A stretch of DNA of 64,000 nt from Termitomyces sp. T153. Lineage: Eukaryota; Basidiomycota; Agaricomycetes; Agaricales; Lyophyllaceae. Positions 58,408 through 64,000 of this stretch are shown here, piece after piece. Numbering within the stretch: the first letter of the stretch is position 1; every line of letters begins with the position of its first letter. The stretch is from NCBI GenBank assembly GCA_018296165.2, contig JACKQL020000001.1:2666001-2730000 (forward strand), read 5' to 3'. A program made the position numbers and the translations under genes. The notes beneath the pieces are model-generated. The model had not been told where the DNA came from. It made no database searches and saw only the letters and a list, made by a program, of their open reading frames with translations.

Positions 58408-58603
58408 TGGAAAAGTTTGCGAGTCCCAGAGTACATCTGATCCTTTTCAATGACTAGGAAAGAACCCCCTGAGCGGCGGTCATGCTTCGACTTCATTCCC
58501 CATGCTGCTGCCGCTACTGCGGTCTGATCAATATTGCTCGACTTCAATTCCCATGCCCCACCAATCCCCGAACTGTACCCCATGTCTCGAGGGTCTTGAC
58601 ACT

Positions 58604-58616
58604 GAAGGGGGGGTGA
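58604..58616 (+). other. Polypurine tract of element B
   Basis: GAAGGGGGGGTGA directly before the 3' LTR; primer for plus-strand DNA synthesis. The complementary form is next to the 3' LTRs of D and F. Confidence 0.85.
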
Positions 58617-59567
58617 TGTCACAACCCACTCCCTAGACTCTGACACCGCCCCCAGCCCCCCCCTTCAATGCTCCACCAAACTCCCCAACCCTCGCCCACC
58701 CTCCGTGCCCACTTTGGGCAACTCTGACACTTCTTCAGCAGACCCCAATGGCTCCTTGATCAACTCCGATGCCTTCTCCACAGCAGTTGATGCATCCCCT
58801 GAATTCCCCTGGACTCCCAAGGCTTTCCCCGACTCTGGAACGATCCACTTTCCAACTGATCCCATCAGAATGTCACTGCAGCCCGTTCCAAGATTGCACC
58901 TGACAACTGTCAACTCTGCGCAGTTCCATCAAGCCGCTGCCATATCCTCTGCCCTCTGGAGCTGCCCAGTAGTAGGTATATAAGTCATAGAAGAACCCCT
59001 AGTACTTTAGACTTGATATTGCATTTACCGGTTTCCCATGTCTTGTCTTTCATCTCATCCCTGTCTCTATTTTTAGTTTCAAATCTATCTCTGTTCTCTG
59101 TCTCATCTCACCTTGTCTCCACCTCGTCTCGACCGTGTATAGTTCCTTTGTCTTCCTAAGTCCCTTTCATCCCCAACAACAGTACGAACTCTGTGCGTGT
59201 GCTATGACCCAAACATTTCTACGACAACCCTGGACCTCGCTCCCGCTCAGCCCAGAAACACCTCACATCTTGGCGATCTCCCGTCAAACCTCTGGCTCCA
59301 CCCCCATCAACCATGAAGCCCCCAATTACCCCGCATTCTAATTGCATGCCCACAAACTTGCTCTAGCACCCGCCCGGGTCCAACAACAAGTATACTTGAT
59401 CTTAGACACCCCCGAGCCGCTCCGGACTTGCTCAGACCACCCCTAGCTCCCCCTTGCAAGTCCCTCCGCATCAATACCCGATGCTTGGTTATGAGCGCAG
59501 GACATTGTGTCCGCCTAGTAAGGACTTGCCAGTGTAGCTGAGCCCCCATCGTTAGTGGAACCTGACA
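58617..59567 (+). repeat. 3' LTR of element B
   Basis: 951 bp, TGTCACA...CCTGACA, pairs with 48656-49607. Confidence 0.94.
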
Positions 59568-59572
59568 CCACT

Positions 59573-61143
59573 CCTTTGCCAAGTCTCCATGGCTTTCCAT
59601 CGCCTACCTCCTCTGGTTGAGTACCCTTACTTGCAACTTATAGCAACTTTCACCAGTGATACCAATACTGCACCACAATTAGTGATCAGTAACAATATTC
59701 AACCTCTCCAAGATGATGGCACCACTACCTATAGTGACATATCCTGCAGTGCCAAAGCTATTGCCAGCAATGCCCATGTACTCCTAGTTGAGAAGTGGCT
59801 TAAAGACCTTGCCAGATCTGAAGGCCTTAGTGACAATGAGTATGCCACTTTTGTCCACTACACTTCCATGTTCTTCATCATGGGAAGCAAACTTTGGTGA
59901 AGGAATCAGGATGGTGCTCACAAGTTATTCATTCCTACCACTAGTCACCTATGAGTCTTGAAGGCCATGCACAATGAGTTGGGACATAGAGGCCTCTTTG
60001 CTACCTGCTCAGCCCTCCTAGAATGATTTTGGTGGCCTCAAGTTAGTGCTGATATTGTATGGTACATCTGGACTTGCCACCTCTGTCAGGTACACCAGAT
60101 GGCTAAAGTTCTCATCCTGCCAACTGTTGCTATGCCTGCGCCCTTGTTCAGCAAGATATATGTTGACACCATGTTCATGCCACCCTCCAATAAGTTTAAA
60201 TATATCATCCAAGAATGTTGTTCACTAACTCATTACCCCAAGTTTTGTATGCTTGCCAGGGAGAACACTGAAGCTATTGCTAAATGGCTATATGAGGACA
60301 TTATCTATTGCTGGGGAGTGCTTAGCAAAATTGTTACAGATAATGGACCTCCAATTCTGAAGGCAGTCACTTACTTAGCAAAGAAGTACAACTTGCACCA
60401 TATTCAAATTTCTGACTACAATAAGTGTGCCAATGGAATAGTCAAGCAACCCCATTTCAATGTCCACCAAGCCCTCTTCAAAGTGGTCAATGGTGATTAG
60501 TCCAGGTGGAGTACTGCTACTTACTCTGTCTTTTGGTCAGAACATGTTACAGTTTGCAAGTGAATGGGTTGCTCCCCTTACTATGCAACAACTGGTACCC
60601 ACCCTCTCCTGCCAGCTGACATAGTGGAAGTGACATATTTGCAGCTGCCACCAAACTTGCTGTTGTCAACAACTGACCTCATAGCCTGTGGAGCGATAGA
60701 TCTTCAATGTTGCCCAGAGGATCTTGACCACCTTCACAGTAATGTCCTTAGCACCAGTTGCCTAGCTGCCATTTGCTTCAAAGCAGAACACACCACTATG
60801 ATCCATGATTACAATTTCAAAACCGGTGATCTTGTACTGATAAGGAACACTAGAATCGAGGTGACACATAACAAGAAAATGAAGCCTCATTACCTAGGCC
60901 CACTGGTGGTAATCTCTTGTAACATGGAGGTGCCTACATTCTTTGGGAACTAGATGGTTCAGTACTGCATCACCCCATAGCAGCCTTTTATTTGGTCCCT
61001 TATCTTGCTAGAGAACACATAACACTGCCTAGTGATGCCTTTGACATTGATACCTCATGCCTTAGAGAACTGGAGCAAGCTGACCTTGTAGACAACAATG
61101 ATACTGGCAATGTTGCCAGTGAAGAAGAAAATGCTAAGCCCTA
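59573..61143 (+). pseudogene. Integrase of element A
   Basis: Directly continues the pol reading that broke off at 48650. N-part: EKWLKDLARSEGLSDNEYAT; H2C2 with HNELGHRG and CHLC; core with KIYVDTMFMPPSNKFKYII (first Asp), KIVTDNGPPILKAV (second Asp) and NGIVKQPHFNVHQALFK, where Lys replaces the usual Glu of GxxER. Then GCSPYYATTGTHPLLPADIV, DYNFKTGDLVLIRNT, MKPHYLGPLVVIS and, after a frameshift, LDGSVLHHPIAAFYLVPYLA to ~61143. Stops at 59898, 59952, 60022, 60500 and others. No chromodomain recognised. Confidence 0.88.
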
Positions 61144-61572
61144 GCAACCTTTCTTGATTCTGCTTAAATTTCTCACTACTCTTGTTCCTACTATCTAGAA
61201 AAATCATCAAAAACATTAAGTCCCTTTGTTCTTGCTACTCTTACTTTGTTATTATTTTAGTTAAGAAGACTTTCACAGACACTCTACTTTACTATTCTCT
61301 TGTTTCAATGCTGCACTTGGCCATTCTGTCGCCAATGCTTGGCATGCCTCTATAGATACTTTGCTATGATGATTTACTGAGCATTTGCCTTCAAGTGTTG
61401 CTAGCGTCAAGTGATGGTCACTAGTGCGTACTGCCTTATTGATTTTGCTTTTCTTGGTTTTTCTCTCAAAGTTGCTGATCTGTTGTAAACATTTTGGTGC
61501 CCCTTAAGAGGGCTAGTCTGTGTCCACTATGGAAAAACTAAAAAAATAAATATCTACAAGAGGCGACCATTG
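61144..61572. other. Element A, stretch between pol and the antisense gene
   Basis: No open frame of note; AT-richer, with an A-rich run near 61540. May hold the 3' ends of the two converging transcripts. Confidence 0.4.
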
Positions 61573-63530
61573 CTAAGCATTGAGGTTGGCATTGTCATCA
61601 GGCACCTCCCCTGGATCCTTCTTCTCCCAATCTCCCTCTCCAATGTTGTTTTCCTCCTGCCAGGCCAGAAAGGCCTGACAGTCATGCCAATATCCCACCA
61701 GTATCACCAATGTTTGCTTGGCAACAGCATACCACACCCTCACTGCCACCAACTCCTCTCTTGCAGCCTCTAGCTCCCTCTGGAACTGCTGTTCTACCCC
61801 TGCTACCCTCTCATTGAAATCCTCTAGCAATGCTGCTAGTGTTAGCAGCATCGGCCATGCTAAGTCCTTGCCCAACCACTCCAGTTCATCATTGCCAACC
61901 TGGCACAACAGCATGTCGCTCCACCCTAGCAAAGTGGTTAGCAATCAAAAAAAAAAGATTAGCGAATAAGAAGAACTTACCCATTGTTGAACTCTGGTCT
62001 CCTCTGCTCCTTTGTCCTTCTCCTTGTCCTCCTTGATGGTGACCAGGGCAGCCTCAAACTCCTCCTCACCCTTGACCTCCATGTCACTTGCTTCTTGCTC
62101 AACCTCAGTGACCATTGCTAAAGGAGTTGTCTCCCTCATCTCCACATCTTCCTCACCCTCCTCACTAGCGACCAAGGCAGGACTTGTGGGTCATTTCTAT
62201 GCCAGAGGCATGTTGTTGTTGCTGTTACTGCTATCATTGCCATCGCCCTCATTGCTCTCCACCAGCTCCCTACTCTTCCCCTTAATGACCCTGCTACCTC
62301 CAATGGCCACCTCCCCCTGTAATGTCAGCAGGCACAAGCTAGAGGGCTTGACCTCAATGGGCTCCTTCAACTCCCTCTGTCACTTCACAGAAGCCCTTGT
62401 GTTTCTTACTGATGCCACCTTTGCCACAATCTTCTTGGTGAACTTGCCACCAGTGCTCCTCAATAACTGTCCACTGTGTGAACAGCTCTTCCTTGTGCTG
62501 TTGCAACAATAACAGGGCTGGGCCCCCATTGGGTACTAGCAGCCCTCTGGGTCATTGTCAGCCCAGCAGTTATTGCACTCAGAAAAAGTTAGCAACTAAT
62601 TGAGAAACAATTACTAAGTGACTTACTGCTCCTTGCATGTGCTTGAACTCTTGTTGCTTCTTTAGTGACACAGTCACCTTCCCTTTAGCCTTCTTCAACA
62701 CCACCCCAGCCCCCAACCCAGTATCTACCACAGTCAAGGCCTTTTGCCAGTGAAGAAGTGTCACCAATCACTTCTCAGAAGAAGTGTCTTCAATTTGTTC
62801 CTATGAAGAAAACTTAGCAATTGTTGCCCAGAGTTAGCAAAAATAAAAGACTTACTTCTATGTCTTTGTCATCCTCTTCTTGAGCCTTTCCCTTCCCTTT
62901 GCTCCTTAGAGTTGTTGCCAATCTTGGCAACGTTGCAAAACCCCTAGCAATGCCTCCAGCCATAGCCTTAAAAGTAGAGGGGCCCTCTTGAGTGTCCCCA
63001 CAACCACCACAGCCCTTGCTCTGTTCCTTCCCTCTCACCACTGCTAATGCACCTACCAGGTGCTGGAAGAAGAACTGGTCATTGGGTGACAAATCTTCAA
63101 AAAGCTAACATACCTTAGTGGTGTCATTAGTGCTAGCAACTGCTGGGGCACTTACCGTCATTCCTGCCATTAAATTGTCAGCAAAAACTCCAAGGAGGGA
63201 TTGACTGGAGCCTAGCAATCTTATTAGAATTGTTGCTAAAAGAAGAAGAAGAAAAGAAAGGAACTTACAAAGTGCACATCATACAGGTGAACCCATTCTT
63301 TACCCTTGTACTGCTCATAGAGCTGGTGACACTCCTTCTCAATGTTTGCCAGCTCTGGCCACTCAACCCCACTCCCTGCAGTCTTGAACCACTGAAGCCA
63401 CGTCTGGAAAATGGTGGTGACTACCAAGTGAGGATCCTTTGCCAAAGATGCATGGGCCACAGAGAGCAAACAGTCAACTCAATCAAGAAAGGCATGGGCC
63501 ATAGTGATTTTCTCAAGTTGAGAGGCAAGG
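61573..63530 (-). pseudogene. Antisense gene of element A (Cys6 cluster, coiled coil)
   Basis: Multi-exon gene opposite to A pol. Right to left: an exon with LSVAHASLAKDPHLVVTTIF and ECHQLYEQYKGKEWVHLYD (donor GTAAGTT near 63268); short exons (63200-63150); an exon with DQFFFQHLVGALAVVRGK and a KGKGKAQEEDDKDIE end (donor GTAAGT near 62855); KKAKGKVTVSLKKQQEFKHM, then intron 62626-62578; the cluster exon from 62577: CNNCWADNDPEGC-stop-YPMGAQPCYCCNSTRKSC, spacing C-x2-C-x8-C-x8-C-x2-C-x6-C; an acidic stretch (62175-61985); intron ending GCTAG; and the last exon 61930-61573 with a long helical region (LLEDFNERVAGVEQQFQREL, EAAREELVAVRVWYAVAKQT). One stop (TAG, 62540-62538) sits inside the cluster. 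Function unknown. Confidence 0.75.
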
Positions 63531-63700
63531 TTGGCTATAGCAATAAGATCAAGATAGAAGAAGATTAGATGGGAGGAAATTGGGGTGATGAAGTTCAAGT
63601 AAAACCACCAGCCAATTTTATTTGAATCTTTTTGGTGCATGAACTAGGTGATTGAACATGTGACTTTGGGGTTGACTGAGAGCAGTCAAGATTTCAGTAT

Positions 63701-63709
63701 AGGGGAGGA
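63701..63709 (+). other. Polypurine tract of element A
   Basis: AGGGGAGGA immediately before the 3' LTR start TGATGAG. Confidence 0.8.
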
Positions 63710-64000
63710 TGATGAGTCCCAGTTGTCACTGAGCACCATTTTGGCATTTTGGACTTAGCAGCAGCTGACTATTTTAAATTTGGCATAAGTCACAACACTC
63801 AGCATACGGGGCTTAGCCCAAGGTCTGGACTGAGGTAGTCTTAGCACAGGACTTTAGCATGTGGAGCCTGGAACTTGGGCTTAGATCAGCAAGGCCTAGA
63901 CCCTTCCTAGTGACTTTAGTGATCCTAGCAACTCTGGCAACAAAATGATGCTGTCTCACTATATATGGATATATTGCCAGATGCATACCTTTTTGCTATC
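63710..64000 (+). repeat. 3' LTR of element A (cut by window end)
   Basis: TGATGAGTCCCAGTTGTCAC..., the same start as at 31188 and closely matching it for the 291 bases visible, apart from the solo LTR inserted in the 5' copy. Confidence 0.93.

Larger units (their letters stand above)
48656..59567 (+). mobile_element. Element B, family 1 gypsy, full-length (TSD CCACT)
   Basis: 10,912 bp, TGTCA...TGACA, flanked by perfect CCACT at 48651-48655 and 59568-59572. Order: 5' LTR, self-priming PBS, gag, CCHC knuckle, protease 1, protease 2, RT, RNase H, integrase, chromodomain, antisense gene, PPT, 3' LTR. Richest in CpG of all copies here and best kept, but gag, pol and the antisense gene each have stops. 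The LTRs differ mostly by transitions, densest in the first ~150 bp of U3. Confidence 0.95.
31188..64000 (+). mobile_element. Element A, family 2 gypsy, with D and B nested in it
   Basis: 5' LTR 31188-33382, tRNA-type PBS, gag 43948-45400, protease ~46080-46260, RT/RNase H 46800-48650, integrase 59573-61143, antisense gene 61573-63530, PPT 63701-63709 and 3' LTR from 63710 (cut by the window). Without the insertions the internal part would be about 9 kb. Element A is inserted into element E. Stops and frameshifts in all its coding parts; it cannot move by itself. Confidence 0.88.

Noticed and set aside
1..64000. Search for tRNA or rRNA genes, bacterial operons and CRISPR arrays
   Set aside because: None seen by eye; the sequence is eukaryotic and the repeats are retrotransposon LTRs.

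Overview
The window reads as a transposon-dense stretch of a filamentous basidiomycete genome, most likely a mushroom-forming Agaricomycete. The support is short (about 34-60 bp) GT-AG introns, host genes at the left edge with fungal intron structure, and a repertoire of Ty3/gypsy chromoviruses, a Tad1-like LINE and a hAT relic. Only the first ~3.1 kb looks like ordinary host sequence. It holds a divergent pair: a membrane-anchored cysteine synthase-like gene (minus, cut by the window edge) and, on the plus strand, a tandem duplicate of a small CoA-binding-domain gene with three intron positions conserved between copies. 

From ~3.8 to 11.7 kb lie a decayed hAT element, a relic of a gypsy reverse transcriptase, and a minus-strand LINE split by a solo LTR. 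From 11.7 to 31.2 kb comes a pile of gypsy fragments of one family (family 1; LTRs TGTCA...TGACA, ~0.95-1.17 kb): an inverted gag-RT block, an integrase end, element C (plus, from 16908) and the 3' end of element F (minus, from 26927). Several solo LTRs sit inside other LTRs with 5-bp target duplications. A third family (E; chromodomain, integrase, RNase H on minus) occupies 29.1-31.2 kb. 

From 31188 to beyond the right edge runs one element of family 2 (element A; LTRs TGAT...ATCA). Its body is split by two complete-length family-1 elements: D (minus, 33485-43947) and B (plus, 48656-59567, flanked by a perfect CCACT duplication). A's pol reading resumes directly on the far side of B, so the nesting order is E, then A, then D and B. 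All elements carry stops and frameshifts; B is the best preserved and the richest in CpG. Most differences between copies are C/T or G/A changes at CpG, and some of them hit catalytic codons. 

Three features of family 1 go beyond a standard gypsy element. (1) A primer-binding site directly after the 5' LTR is the reverse complement of the start of the R region, implying Tf1-like self-priming. (2) Two aspartic-protease domains lie in tandem. (3) An intron-containing gene lies on the antisense strand between the chromodomain and the 3' LTR; its protein combines a Cys6 cluster resembling Zn2Cys6 with a charged helical region. The unrelated family 2 has its own antisense, spliced, Cys6-bearing, coiled-coil gene at the same place. 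This repeated arrangement is the most promising candidate for an undescribed system in the window.
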